Source: Acrocarpospora macrocephala (GTDB taxonomy: Bacteria > Actinomycetota > Actinomycetes > Streptosporangiales > Streptosporangiaceae). From it: a DNA stretch of 58,500 nucleotides. The notes below the pieces were generated by a model. The model was not told where the DNA came from. It ran no database searches and worked only from the letters and a program-made list of their open reading frames with translations. This document shows positions 50,347 to 58,500 of the stretch, one piece after another. Position 1 is the stretch's first letter, and every line of letters begins with the position of its first letter. The position numbers were made by a program, and so were the translations under genes. The stretch is taken from assembly GCF_009687865.1 (NCBI RefSeq), contig NZ_BLAE01000074.1:1-58500 (forward strand), read 5' to 3'.

Positions 50347-53300
50347 TGGGAACGTTCCACCCTGGCTTCTGTCACCTGCACGTCGCTTCGGCCTATTCGC
50401 TGCGGTATGGCTCGGCGTTCCCGGACGCCCTGGTCAAACGTGCCGCCGAACACGGCATGGACATGCTCGCGGTGACCGACAGGGACGGCCTCTACGGCGC
50501 GATCAAACACGTCCAGGCCTGCTACCAGGCGGGCATCACCCCGATCGTCGGCGTGGACCTGGCCGTGGAGAACGAGGAGACCAGGATCGTGGTGCTGGCC
50601 CGCTCCGACGGCTGGGGCGACCTGTGCCGCCTGATCACCGCCGCCCACCACGCGGGCGAGCGCGGCGCGCCGTTCGTCACCCCCGCGATGCTGGCCGAGT
50701 CCGGCCGCCTGACGGTCCTGCTCGGCCCCGACTCCGACGTGGGCCGGGCGATGGCCGCCCGCCGCGACGGCCAGGCCAGAACCCTGCTCACCACCTGGCG
50801 CTCCCTCGTCCCGAACCTCGCCGTCGAACTCGTCGATCGGTACGGCTACCGCGACGCCACCACCGCCACCCGCCTGCTCGCCCTGGCCGACAACCTGGGC
50901 GTCCCCGCCGTGCTGACCAACGCGGTCCGCCACCTCGACCCTGCCGACTACCAGATCGGCAACGTCCTGGACGCGGCCCGCAAACTCGTGCCCCTGCACG
51001 GGCGGCATATCCAGCCGTCCTCGCACGCATACCTCAAAAGCGGCGCCGAGATGGCCCGGGTCGCGGCCCGGATCTGCGGCGGCGACCAGGGCCGGATGCT
51101 GCGGCTGCTCGCCGAGACCCGGCGCACGGCCGAAGCGTCCGCGCTCGACCCGTTCGAGATCGTCCCGCTGCTGAAAAAGCAGGATCCGATCCTGCACCTG
51201 CCGGAGGTGGGCATGGATCCGGTGCCGTTCCTCCGCCACCGCTGCCAGGACGGGCTGCACGAGCGCGGCCTGCATCGTTCACGCGAAGCCAGGCGGCGGC
51301 TCGACGACGAACTGCGGATCATCGAAAAGAAAAGCTTGTCCGGATATTTCGTGGCAGTGGCGGGGATCACCGACATGATCCGCTCGCATGGCATCCGCTG
51401 CGCGATCCGCGGCTCGGGCGCGGGCAGCCTGGTCAACTACCTGATCAGGATCGGCGAGGTGAACCCGCTGGAGCACGGCCTGCTGATGGAACGTTTCCTC
51501 GCCGAGGGCCGCATCGGCCTGCCCGACATCGACGTGGACGTGGAGTCGGCCCGCCGCCTGGACTGCTACCGCCTCATCCTCGAGCGGTACGGCACGGATC
51601 GGGTGGCCTGCGTCTCCATGATGGAGACCTACCGCGCGCGCAGCGCGATCCGGGACGTGGGCGCCGCGATGGGCCTGCCGCCGCACGAGATCGACGCCAT
51701 CGCCAAGGCGTTCCCGCACGTCCGGGCCAGGCAGATCCGGGCCGCGCTGGACGATCTGCCGGAGTTGCGGGGAAGCGGGCTCAACGACCGGGCGCTGGAG
51801 ACGGTGTTCCGGCTGGCCGAACGGCTGGACGGGCTGCCCCGGCACATCGCGCTGCATCCGTGCGGCGTGCTGATCGGCAACTCCGGCCTCGGCGGCCGCA
51901 CCCCGATCGAGCGCAGCTTCCTGGACTTCCCGATGTCGCAGTTCGACAAGGACGACGTGGAGGAGGCGGGCCTGCTCAAGCTGGACGTGCTCGGCGTGCG
52001 CATGCAGTCCGCCATGGCCTATGCGGTGAGCGAAGTGCGCCGGGTGGACGGGGAGGAGATCGCGCTGGAGGAGGTGCCCCGGGATGACGTGGCCACGTAT
52101 GACATGATCTGCGCCAGCCGTACCCTCGGGTGTTTCCAGATCGAGTCGCCCGGGCAGCGGGAACTGGTCGCCAAGCTGGAACCGCGGACCATGCACGACC
52201 TGATCGTGGATATCTCGCTGTTCCGCCCAGGGCCGGTCAACTCGGACATGGTCACGCCGTTCCTGGAGTCCCGGCATGGGTTCAGGGCGGCCCACTATCC
52301 CCACCAGGACCTGCGGGAATCGTTGCGGGAGACGCACGGGGTGGTCGTCTTCCACGAGCAGGTGCTGCGGATCGTGGACGCGATGACCGGATGCGGCCTC
52401 TCGGAGGCGGAGAAGATCCGCCGGACCCTCTCCAGCCCCGACGGGCGGCGCAAGGTGCGAGCCTGGTGGGAGCTGCGGGTGCGGCCCGAGTTCGACGCCG
52501 AGACGGTGGAGAAGGTGTGGCAGATCCTGGACGCGTTCGGCGCGTTCGGCTTCTGCAAGGCGCACGCGGCGGCGTTCGCCGTGCCCACCTACCAGTCGGC
52601 CTGGCTCAAACGCCACCACACGGCCGCGTTCTTCGCCGGCGTGCTGACCCACGAGCCGGGCATGTATCCCAATCGGGTGATCCTCGACGAGGCCCGCCAG
52701 TGCGGGGTGCACATCCTGCCGCTGGACATCAACCACTCCGACCGGGACTGGCGGGTCGAGAAGCTCACCCTGACCGTGCGCCCCGAGGACCTCGGCCCGG
52801 CGAGCCCCGGCGACGCGCGGGCCAGCGCGGCCCGCGCCGAGGAGTTCGGCCGGGGGTACGGCTTGCGCGTGCCCTTCTCCGCGATCAAAGGCATCAGCGA
52901 GGCCGAAGTGGATCGAATGGTGGCGGGCAGGCCGTATACGTCGATGGCCGACTTCTGGGCGCGGGCGCGGCCGTCCCGGCCGGTGGCCGAGCGGATCGTC
53001 GAGGTGGGCGGGTTCGACGCGGTGCACGGCCTGCGGCCCGGGGAGCCCCGCTGGCGGCCCGGGCGGCTGACCAGGCGTGACCTGATCGCCCAGGTCGGGG
53101 TGCTGGAACGGGCGTCCAGGTCCGGGGTGAGCGCGCTGGCCGTGCAGCTGCCGATGGGGTTCGCCGAGCGGATCACGCCGGGGGAGTTGCCGGAGATGAC
53201 CGAGGCGGAGGCGGTCGAGGCGGAGCTGGCCGTGCTCGGCATGGACGTGAGCCGGCACGTGATCGGCTTCCACGACGAGCTGCTCGACGCGATCGGCGTG

Positions 53301-53801
53301 GTCCGGGCGCGCGACCTGCTCCGCCAGCGCAACGGCGCGGAGATCCTGGTCGCCGGGGTGAAGGTGGCGACCCAGACGCCCGCCGTGCGATCCGGGCAGC
53401 GGGTCATCTTCACCACGCTGGACGACTCCACCGGGCCGGTCGATCTGACCTTCTTCGAGTCGGTGCAGGGGCATACCGCGTCCACGGTCTTCGGGTCGTG
53501 GCTGCTGGTCGCCCGGGGGGTGGTGCGGCGCACGGGGGCGCGGGCGATCTCGATGCGGGCCGTGCACTGCTGGAATCTGACCGATCTCGACCGGCTCTGG
53601 CGTGCTCAGGGCATCCAGGCGGTGCATGCCGTCCTGGCGGAAAGGCCGGGGTCGGGAGATGGGGTCGGGGGGCGCCAGATCAGGTACGAGAACGGGTATC
53701 GGCTCTCGCCGTACGCGGATATCGGGCCTACGGCGGGGGTCAAGGAGCCGCCGCGGGTGTTGTGGCACGCCAGCATGGGCAGCTCAGGCCCCACACCCTG
53801 A
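50346..53801 (+). CDS. dnaE2: Error-prone DNA polymerase III alpha subunit
   Basis: Encodes 1151 residues. DnaE2 (ImuC) is the damage-inducible C-family polymerase used for translesion synthesis. A PHP domain is present (FCHLHVASAYSLRYGSAFPDALVKRAAEHGMDMLAVTD) but lacks several canonical histidines. The palm has GSGAGSLVNYL, LPDIDVDVE with two catalytic Asp, and GCFQIESPGQRELVAKL. VVVFHEQVLRI and FGFCKAHAAAFAVPTYQSAWLK are conserved fingers and tandem HhH parts. A C-terminal OB-fold follows (EILVAGVKVATQTPAVRSGQRVIFTTLDDSTG). The LexA box upstream and DUF6504 partner support DnaE2. No imuA or imuB is within the window. Confidence 0.9.
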   Translation: MGTFHPGFCHLHVASAYSLRYGSAFPDALVKRAAEHGMDMLAVTDRDGLYGAIKHVQACYQAGITPIVGVDLAVENEETRIVVLARSDGWGDLCRLITAAHHAGERGAPFVTPAMLAESGRLTVLLGPDSDVGRAMAARRDGQARTLLTTWRSLVPNLAVELVDRYGYRDATTATRLLALADNLGVPAVLTNAVRHLDPADYQIGNVLDAARKLVPLHGRHIQPSSHAYLKSGAEMARVAARICGGDQGRMLRLLAETRRTAEASALDPFEIVPLLKKQDPILHLPEVGMDPVPFLRHRCQDGLHERGLHRSREARRRLDDELRIIEKKSLSGYFVAVAGITDMIRSHGIRCAIRGSGAGSLVNYLIRIGEVNPLEHGLLMERFLAEGRIGLPDIDVDVESARRLDCYRLILERYGTDRVACVSMMETYRARSAIRDVGAAMGLPPHEIDAIAKAFPHVRARQIRAALDDLPELRGSGLNDRALETVFRLAERLDGLPRHIALHPCGVLIGNSGLGGRTPIERSFLDFPMSQFDKDDVEEAGLLKLDVLGVRMQSAMAYAVSEVRRVDGEEIALEEVPRDDVATYDMICASRTLGCFQIESPGQRELVAKLEPRTMHDLIVDISLFRPGPVNSDMVTPFLESRHGFRAAHYPHQDLRESLRETHGVVVFHEQVLRIVDAMTGCGLSEAEKIRRTLSSPDGRRKVRAWWELRVRPEFDAETVEKVWQILDAFGAFGFCKAHAAAFAVPTYQSAWLKRHHTAAFFAGVLTHEPGMYPNRVILDEARQCGVHILPLDINHSDRDWRVEKLTLTVRPEDLGPASPGDARASAARAEEFGRGYGLRVPFSAIKGISEAEVDRMVAGRPYTSMADFWARARPSRPVAERIVEVGGFDAVHGLRPGEPRWRPGRLTRRDLIAQVGVLERASRSGVSALAVQLPMGFAERITPGELPEMTEAEAVEAELAVLGMDVSRHVIGFHDELLDAIGVVRARDLLRQRNGAEILVAGVKVATQTPAVRSGQRVIFTTLDDSTGPVDLTFFESVQGHTASTVFGSWLLVARGVVRRTGARAISMRAVHCWNLTDLDRLWRAQGIQAVHAVLAERPGSGDGVGGRQIRYENGYRLSPYADIGPTAGVKEPPRVLWHASMGSSGPTP

Positions 53802-53988
53802 CGGGCGTGTTTCAGTGCCTGGGCTCTCCTGTGCAGTGTTGGCACATACCGAACAGACAAACTACGACAACTTCCACCGCGGCGACGTGGTCACCGTCGT
53901 GGGCACCGACCGGGGCCGCCGCTCTCGGCGCCCGGCGAGGACCATCACCTGCGTGAACGGCGCCGGATAACGGCGAGCGGCTTGGCTC

Positions 53989-54636
53989 CTATGCGATTCT
54001 TCTGGTGGAACCGGGTAGGGAGGTTCGGTGGAAATGTGCCATGGCTGAGGGTGTGTGGCTAATCGAGCGGGATTTGGCGCGGCTGGTGGTTATCTCGCGG
54101 ACGGTGGTGGCGCAGAGTAGCGCGGCGAGGGTGATCATCGACAGTTCGGATGGGCCGAGGCCGGTCAGGCCGGTGGAGCCGGGGAGGTGGATCAGGAGGA
54201 TCCACAGGACGATCAGCCAGCTGGTCCACCAGGTGGTGAGCAGGGTCAGCCAGCGGGTGCGGCCCTGGCGGTCGGTGTCCTGCCAGGCCCAGTCGGCGAG
54301 GAGGGGCGGGATGATCAGGTTGACGCCGGGCAGGAGCCAGGCGGCCAGCACGGAGGTCGCGGACGAACTGGGGCGGGCCCGGCGAAGCCAGACCAGGTAG
54401 GTCGCGGCGGCGATCAGGGTGGTGGCGACGATGATCATCATGAGGATGGCGAACACCGTGACCGCGCCGACCACCTCGGCGGCCCCCGGCGCGTTCGGGT
54501 CGCCGCCGAACGAGGCGAGTTGCTGGGCCAGGCGGTGACCGCGGGTCTCCTCGAAGATGACCAGTGCCGTGGTGGCGGTGACCTGTGCGGTGAGGGCGGC
54601 GTAGACCCCGGTCGCGGCTCTTTGAAGCGAGCGCAT
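53989..54636 (-). CDS. DUF4328-type membrane protein
   Basis: Encodes 215 residues with about four membrane helices: AALTAQVTATTALVIFEE region, VVGAVTVFAILMMIIVATTLIAAATYLVWL, LLTTWWTSWLIVLWILLI and LSMITLAALLCATTVREITT. The segment WLRRARPSSSATSVLAAWLLPGVNLIIPPLLADWAW is typical of DUF4328. ATG 54636 follows GGGGAGA. Function unknown; no operon partner. Confidence 0.85.
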   Translation of the reverse strand: MRSLQRAATGVYAALTAQVTATTALVIFEETRGHRLAQQLASFGGDPNAPGAAEVVGAVTVFAILMMIIVATTLIAAATYLVWLRRARPSSSATSVLAAWLLPGVNLIIPPLLADWAWQDTDRQGRTRWLTLLTTWWTSWLIVLWILLIHLPGSTGLTGLGPSELSMITLAALLCATTVREITTSRAKSRSISHTPSAMAHFHRTSLPGSTRRIA

Positions 54637-54811
54637 GAATTCTCCCCCCGGCACGCGAGCTCATCCTCCGGTCGCAGCCGGTCACCGAGCACTTGCCTCA
54701 CTTGTACTAACGAGAAACCCGTCCCACAGCCAGCCGCATAGTCGCTGACCAGGCGATTCGGCTGTCCAGATCACGACTTTCTCATTAATATCCCGGCAGA
54801 GCTCCCGCTAA

Positions 54812-55450
54812 TCAGGCCATGACACCGGACTCCCAGGCCCAAGCCGCGATCTCCACCCGATTTCGGGCGTCCAGTTTGATGAAAATACTGCTGAGATGCG
54901 TCTTTACCGTGGAAAGCGACACGAAAAGCTCCGCCGCGACCTCCTGGTTGGTACGGCCCCGGGCCACCAGACGCACGACGTCCAGCTCACGTTCGGTCAA
55001 CGATTCGCCGGTGGTCCTGGGGGCGACCGGACGGGACAGATGGGCCAGCAGGCGTACGGTCACCGACGGGGAAACCAGGGCGTCACCCGCCGCGGCGGCG
55101 CGGACCGCCTCGATCAGCAGGGCCGGGCCGCTGTCCTTCAGCAGGAACCCGCACGCGCCCGCGCGGAGCGCGCCATAGACGTATTCGTCCAGGTCGAACG
55201 TGGTCACGATGACCACACGCATCGGGTCGGGCACGCCGGGGCCCGCCAGGGCGCGGGTGACTTCGAGACCGTCAAGCTTGGGCATCCGGATGTCCAAAAG
55301 GCAGACGTCCGGCCGCAACCGCCGGGCTTCCTGCACCGCCGCCGCACCATCGGCGACCGCGGCGACCACCTCGATGTCCGGCTGGGCGTCGAGGATCATG
55401 GTGAAACCGGCACGGACGAGTTCCTGGTCATCGGCGATGAGCACCTTCAC
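54812..55450 (-). CDS. NarL-type response regulator
   Basis: Encodes 212 residues. The receiver domain has the acidic pair (IADDQ), phosphoacceptor Asp in CLLDIRMPKLDGLEV, Thr in VIVTTF and Lys in LLKDSGP. The LuxR helix-turn-helix (LTERELDVVRLVARGRTNQEVAAELFVSLSTVKTHLSSIFIKLDARNRVEIAAWAWE) is complete. A partner histidine kinase is not adjacent on either side, so it is an orphan within this window. Confidence 0.93.
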   Translation of the reverse strand: MKVLIADDQELVRAGFTMILDAQPDIEVVAAVADGAAAVQEARRLRPDVCLLDIRMPKLDGLEVTRALAGPGVPDPMRVVIVTTFDLDEYVYGALRAGACGFLLKDSGPALLIEAVRAAAAGDALVSPSVTVRLLAHLSRPVAPRTTGESLTERELDVVRLVARGRTNQEVAAELFVSLSTVKTHLSSIFIKLDARNRVEIAAWAWESGVMA

Positions 55451-55989
55451 GCGAGGAATATACGGTCTGTCCGGTGACTCTCGCCCGACGGCTGCTGCGG
55501 GGGACCTCTGTTGAGCGGCCGTTGGCGCGGTGGATTCGTCGCGTGAGAGGTGGCCTATCGGGGCTAATGGCTTAGGGGGGCGCCGGGGTCGCTCGCCGTT
55601 ATCCGGTGCCGTTAGCGCTGGTGGTGGTTCTCGCCGCTCTGGTGTAAGAGCGGCATTCTGCTACGTGTTCCTATCGGGGGTTACCGCGTGTTACCCGAGG
55701 ACGAGGCCGTGGATTTGGGGATTTGCCGGGCGCCGCTTCTGTCGGGTGGCGGCGGGTGGATGCTGGGTTCTTGCCGGGTGTCACCTCTGATCGGAAATGG
55801 AGACCTCGGGTAGGTATCTGGCAGAAACTTCGGTGTTGGCGGGCCCAATTTCACGCCTGTGTGGCGTCCCGGGAGGGACAGGGGCTGTTGGGCCTACAAC
55901 GAGCAGCGTCCCCCGCACGAGCGGCTCCGCTTCTACGCGGTGGCGAGTTAGCTGCCCGCAAGTCGCGGATGTTGGGGTCTTGCCGTGTG
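55451..55989. other. Spacer with partial duplication
   Basis: I see no supportable gene. The segment 55684-55714 (GTGTTACCCGAGGACGAGG) is about 87 percent identical by eye over 31 bases to 55984-56014, the 3-prime end of the LLM gene. A tiny GTG ORF at 55474-55575 sits where a sensor-kinase gene might be expected, but it lacks any kinase sequence. Confidence 0.4.
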
Positions 55990-57009
55990 TTAGCCGAGGA
56001 CGAGGTCGCGGATGCCGGTGAGGGTGGGTTCGTCGTGGGGGCCCATGATGAGGAGGTTGGTGACGGGGCTTTTGCGCCATAGGTCGAGGCGTTCGCGGAT
56101 TCTGGGGAGGGGGCCGAGGAGGGAGATGCCGTCGGCCAGCTCGTCGGGGATGGCCTGGAAGGCCTCGTCGCGGCGGCCGGCCAGGTAGAGGGCCTGGATG
56201 TGTTCGGCGGCTTCGGCGTAGCCCATGCGGCCGATGATGTCGGCGTGGAAATTGCGGGATTTAGACCCCATGCCGCCTATATAGAGGGTCAACATCATTT
56301 TTACTCCGTCCAGGGCGGCGCGGAGGTCGTCGGTGACGATGACGAGGACCATGGCGGCGATGTCGAAGCCGGGGGCGGCGTGTTCGAGGGCGTCGCCGTA
56401 CATTGATTCGATCTTCTCGGGGAAGACGAAGAGGGGGAGCCAGCCCTGGGCGATTTCTGCGGATAAGGCGACGTTCTTTGGGCCCTCTGCGCCGAGGTAG
56501 ATGGGGATGTCCGGGCGGAGCGGGTGGGTGATGAGTTTGAGGGGTTTGCCGAGGTTGGCGCCGCCTGGGTAGGGGAGCGGGTAGTGCGGGCCGTCGCTGG
56601 TCACGGGCTCCGCTCGGCGCCAGATCTTGCGCATGATCTCGACGTATTCGCGGGTGCGGGCCAGGGGCTGGGGGAAGGGCTGGCCGTACCAGCCTTCGAC
56701 GACCTGCGGGCCGGAGGCGCCGATGCCGAGCAGGAGGCGGCCGCCGGTGAGGTGGTCCAGGGTCATCGCGGTCATCGCGGTGGCCGCGGGGGTCCGGGCC
56801 GAGAGTTGGACCACGCTGGTGCCCAGCTTGATCCTGCTGGTGCGGGCGCCGTACCAGGCGAGTGGGGTGAACGCGTCGCTGCCGTACGCCTCCGCGGTCC
56901 ACACCGAGTCGTACCCCAGCCGTTCCGCGGTCTGGACGAGTTCGGTCGCGTCGGTCGCGTCCCGCTGCCAGTAGCCCAGGTTCAGTCCCAGCCTCAGATC
57001 GTTCGCCAT
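55990..57009 (-). CDS. LLM-class F420-dependent oxidoreductase
   Basis: Encodes 339 residues of the luciferase-like monooxygenase barrel: LGLNLGYWQRDATDATELVQTAERLGYDSVWTAEAYGSDAFTPLAWYGARTSRIKLGT, then HLTGGRLLLGIGASGPQVVEGWYGQPF, and IPIYLGAEGPKNVALSAEIAQGWLPLF. This pattern is that of F420-dependent members of mycobacteria and relatives, often in lipid or steroid catabolism. A TAGAACACGTTCTA palindrome directly upstream supports control by a TetR-type repressor. Confidence 0.9.
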   Translation of the reverse strand: MANDLRLGLNLGYWQRDATDATELVQTAERLGYDSVWTAEAYGSDAFTPLAWYGARTSRIKLGTSVVQLSARTPAATAMTAMTLDHLTGGRLLLGIGASGPQVVEGWYGQPFPQPLARTREYVEIMRKIWRRAEPVTSDGPHYPLPYPGGANLGKPLKLITHPLRPDIPIYLGAEGPKNVALSAEIAQGWLPLFVFPEKIESMYGDALEHAAPGFDIAAMVLVIVTDDLRAALDGVKMMLTLYIGGMGSKSRNFHADIIGRMGYAEAAEHIQALYLAGRRDEAFQAIPDELADGISLLGPLPRIRERLDLWRKSPVTNLLIMGPHDEPTLTGIRDLVLG

Positions 57010-57017
57010 GCCTGTAG

Positions 57018-57031
57018 TAGAACACGTTCTA
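57018..57031. promoter_or_regulatory. TetR/KstR-like operator
   Basis: TAGAACACGTTCTA has 6-bp arms around AC, 9 bp upstream of the LLM gene start. It matches the AGAAC-N2-GTTCT type of site used by KstR-like regulators of steroid and fatty-acid catabolism. Confidence 0.6.
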
Positions 57032-57195
57032 TATTTGCGTGGCCAGATTGTCGTATTGATGAGAAGCCCGGAACTGTGGGTCGGCCTGTGAACACCACCA
57101 GGACCAACTCGCCGAGTGCGGCCGAGACGTTCACCGAACCCGCGGCGGTGAATCGCCTGGTCGGTGGCTATGTGGCTGCCTGCGGGAGTTCGCGG

Positions 57196-57888
57196 TTAAT
57201 GAGTAATCGGCGGATACGCGCGCGCGAAATGTTCGGTTACGGCGGTTACGGCATCCGCCGGCGCGCCTGTGGTGATCGCGGTGTGGATGAGCCGGTGGTC
57301 GGTCTGCAGGTCGGTGGTGTGGCCCAGGCGGTGGACGGCTTCGACCGCGTACTGGCGGAGGGTGTTGCTGAGGGCTCGCATGATGGCCGAGTTGAGGGTG
57401 TTTCCGGCCCGGTCGGTGAGGGCGATGTGGAAGGCCATGTCGTGGTGGACGAAGTCTTCCGGGGTGGTGGCGTTGTCCATGGCGGTGAGGGCGGCGGCCA
57501 TGGCCTGGGTGGAATCGGTGTCGTGGGGTATTCGGGCGGCTTGGGCCGCCGACCATTGCTCGATCATGAGCCGGGTGTCGATGACCTCGCGCATGGTCAG
57601 GCTGGACAGGCCGAGGTTGAGCCGGAGCAGGTCGGTGAGGGTGCCGTCCGGGTCGTAGGTGAGGATCGCGCCCGCGTTGGGTCCCCGGCCGACCTGGCAC
57701 TCCACCAGCCCCAGGGTTTCCAGGACACGAAACGCCTCGCGTACCGAGGACCGGCTGACCTGCAGTTCTTCGGCCAGTTGTCGTTCGCCCGGGAGGCGGT
57801 CCCCCACGGTGAGACCCGATCTCGTGATCCGCCGCTCGATCTCGGCGAGAACCTGCTCAAAAGTTCGGGATCCGGTGAGTTTCGACAC
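57196..57888 (-). CDS. FadR-subfamily GntR regulator (LldR-like)
   Basis: Encodes 230 residues. The N-terminal winged helix (FEQVLAEIERRITRSGLTVGDRLPGERQLAEELQVSRSSVREAFRVLETLGLVECQVGRG) is GntR type. The helical C-terminal FCD domain (about 95-225) has the metal-binding pattern: Asp in DTRLMIEQ, HHDMAFHIAL, and TDHRLIHTAI. GTG 57888 follows GAGAGG; the frame runs to 58197 but would then read through its own operators. Divergence from a lutA-type gene suggests a lactate-responsive LldR-like repressor. Confidence 0.9.
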   Translation of the reverse strand: MSKLTGSRTFEQVLAEIERRITRSGLTVGDRLPGERQLAEELQVSRSSVREAFRVLETLGLVECQVGRGPNAGAILTYDPDGTLTDLLRLNLGLSSLTMREVIDTRLMIEQWSAAQAARIPHDTDSTQAMAAALTAMDNATTPEDFVHHDMAFHIALTDRAGNTLNSAIMRALSNTLRQYAVEAVHRLGHTTDLQTDHRLIHTAITTGAPADAVTAVTEHFARAYPPITH

Positions 57889-57915
57889 CCTGGGCCTCTC
57901 GGGGGGATCGGTGTA

Positions 57916-57941
57916 TGGTCTGACCATATTTGGTCTGACCA
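57916..57941. promoter_or_regulatory. Two tandem FadR/LldR-type operators
   Basis: TGGTCTGACCA occurs at 57916-57926 and 57931-57941, 15 bp centre to centre, between the divergent regulator (57888) and lutA-type gene (57959). The TGGT-N3-ACCA form is the FadR-subfamily site. Confidence 0.8.
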
Positions 57942-57958
57942 TACCTGCGGGAGCACCT

Positions 57959-58500
57959 GTGCGGGTCGCGCTGTTCATCACCTGTGTCAACGACACCCTC
58001 TTCCCCGACACCGGCCGGGCGGTCGTCACGCTGCTGCGCCGTCTGGGGGTGAACGTGGAGTTCCCGCAAGCCCAGACGTGCTGCGGGCAGATGCATGTCA
58101 ACACGGGGTATCCGGCCGAGGGGGTACGGCTCGCGCGGCATTTCACCGACGTGTTCGCGGAGTATGACGCGGTGGTGACGCCGTCGGGGTCGTGCACGGC
58201 GATGATTCGCGAGCAGTATCCGCGGTTGGCGGTGGCTGCGGGGGGGTCGAAAGATCGCGGTGGGGTGGCTGGGTCGGGTGGTCAGGTGTCAACCGCTCGC
58301 GATTCGGGTGGTCGGGTGTCAACCGCCCACGATTCGGTTGATCGTGGGTCGGATGGTCGGGTGTCAACCGCCCACGATTCGGTTGATCGTGGGTCGGGTG
58401 GTCGGGCGTCAACCGCCAACGATTCGGATGGCCAGGCGTCGATTGCTCACGATTCGGGTGGCCATGGGTCGGTTGGTGCGGGAGCGGCGCGCAAAAAGGG
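57959..58500 (+). CDS. lutA: Lactate utilisation (Fe-S)-binding protein LutA/LldE, partial
   Basis: The gene begins at GTG 57959 and continues past the window. The first 98 residues are a CCG domain: VALFITCVNDTLFPDTGRAVVTLLRRLGVNVEFP, AQTCCGQMHVNTGYP, and SGSCTAMIREQYPRL with Cys residues for Fe-S/heterodisulfide-type chemistry. LutA takes part with LutB and LutC in L-lactate oxidation. From about residue 99 to the edge the frame reads an unrelated Gly/Ser/Asp/Arg-rich repeat region with no stop. The normal protein would continue with a second CCG domain. Confidence 0.85.
   Translation, partial: MRVALFITCVNDTLFPDTGRAVVTLLRRLGVNVEFPQAQTCCGQMHVNTGYPAEGVRLARHFTDVFAEYDAVVTPSGSCTAMIREQYPRLAVAAGGSKDRGGVAGSGGQVSTARDSGGRVSTAHDSVDRGSDGRVSTAHDSVDRGSGGRASTANDSDGQASIAHDSGGHGSVGAGAARKK
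58281..58475 (+). repeat. In-frame 15/10-residue repeats inside lutA
   Basis: Five tandem units (58281-58310, 58311-58355, 58356-58400, 58401-58430 and 58431-58475) of 30 or 45 bp, each starting GTCGGGTGTCAACCGC or a variant and containing ACGATTCGG. Units two and three differ by one base. All lengths are multiples of three, and the reading frame stays open. Confidence 0.9.

Noticed and set aside
51279-53768. Long minus-strand frame opposite dnaE2
   Set aside because: Arg/His/Pro-rich shadow translation of a GC-rich gene; dnaE2 motifs on the plus strand are unmistakable.
55474-55575. N-terminus of a sensor kinase divergent from the response regulator
   Set aside because: Only 33 codons with a stop and no kinase motif; insufficient evidence.
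57087-57270. Possible small plus-strand gene starting VNTTRTNSPSAAETF
   Set aside because: No ribosome-binding site, and it runs into the antisense of the GntR regulator with no natural end.

Overview
The window is GC-rich chromosomal DNA from an actinomycete. Supporting signs are the actinobacterial-type DapD, a probable F420-dependent luciferase-like oxidoreductase, a SigE-type ECF sigma factor with a membrane partner, DrrA/DrrB-type exporters, a PucR regulator, a DnaE2 polymerase behind a GAAC-N4-GTTC LexA box, frequent GTG starts and 4-nt stop/start overlaps. In-frame low-complexity repeats suggest a Streptosporangiales-like genome, but that is inference only.

Layout. 1-1.5 kb: a ribbon-helix-helix (RHH) gene and an unknown partner. 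1.5-8 kb: dapD, an Asp-box sialidase-like protein, a flavin disulfide-oxidoreductase-family protein and a DrrAB-type exporter with a small repeat ORF between its two genes. 8-15 kb: a large AAA regulator, a secreted GH95-like glycosidase behind a LacI-type operator, and a secreted CAP protein. 15-33.3 kb is a plastic zone: an XRE-NTPase-repeat protein, a RelE-like toxin/antitoxin pair plus a decayed second toxin copy, an ArsR-SRPBCC/reductase operon, a lipoprotein, IS and methyltransferase debris, a metalloregulator/DUF2231 divergon, an ECF sigma/membrane-partner pair, a recombinase-in-trio (RIT) element, a broken RNase toxin with a barstar-like immunity gene, tRNA-Arg and another tyrosine recombinase. 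33.4-58.5 kb is mostly ordinary chromosome: a PadR-controlled exporter, a phosphotransferase, cobalamin genes (cbiB-cobQ), a secreted nuclease-like protein, a sulfotransferase, lipid enzymes, a third ABC exporter with a PucR regulator, a quinone reductase, DUF6504-dnaE2, a response regulator, an LLM oxidoreductase, and an LldR-like regulator divergent from a lactate-utilisation (lutA/lldE) gene that runs off the window.

The strongest unusual feature is a RIT element, 27311-30643. Three overlapping tyrosine recombinase genes lie between 89-bp inverted repeats that I read as identical. The element interrupts an IS5-like transposase gene, and its first recombinase is split into N-terminal and catalytic ORFs joined by an ATGA overlap. 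Second, both DrrAB-type exporter operons carry a small Arg-rich ORF fitted by 4-nt overlaps between the ATPase and permease genes; one of these is built from 42-bp repeats. A similar kind of in-frame repeat array interrupts the lutA/lldE gene at the right edge.

All calls come from reading the sequence by eye. Family names rest on recognised motifs; no search was run.
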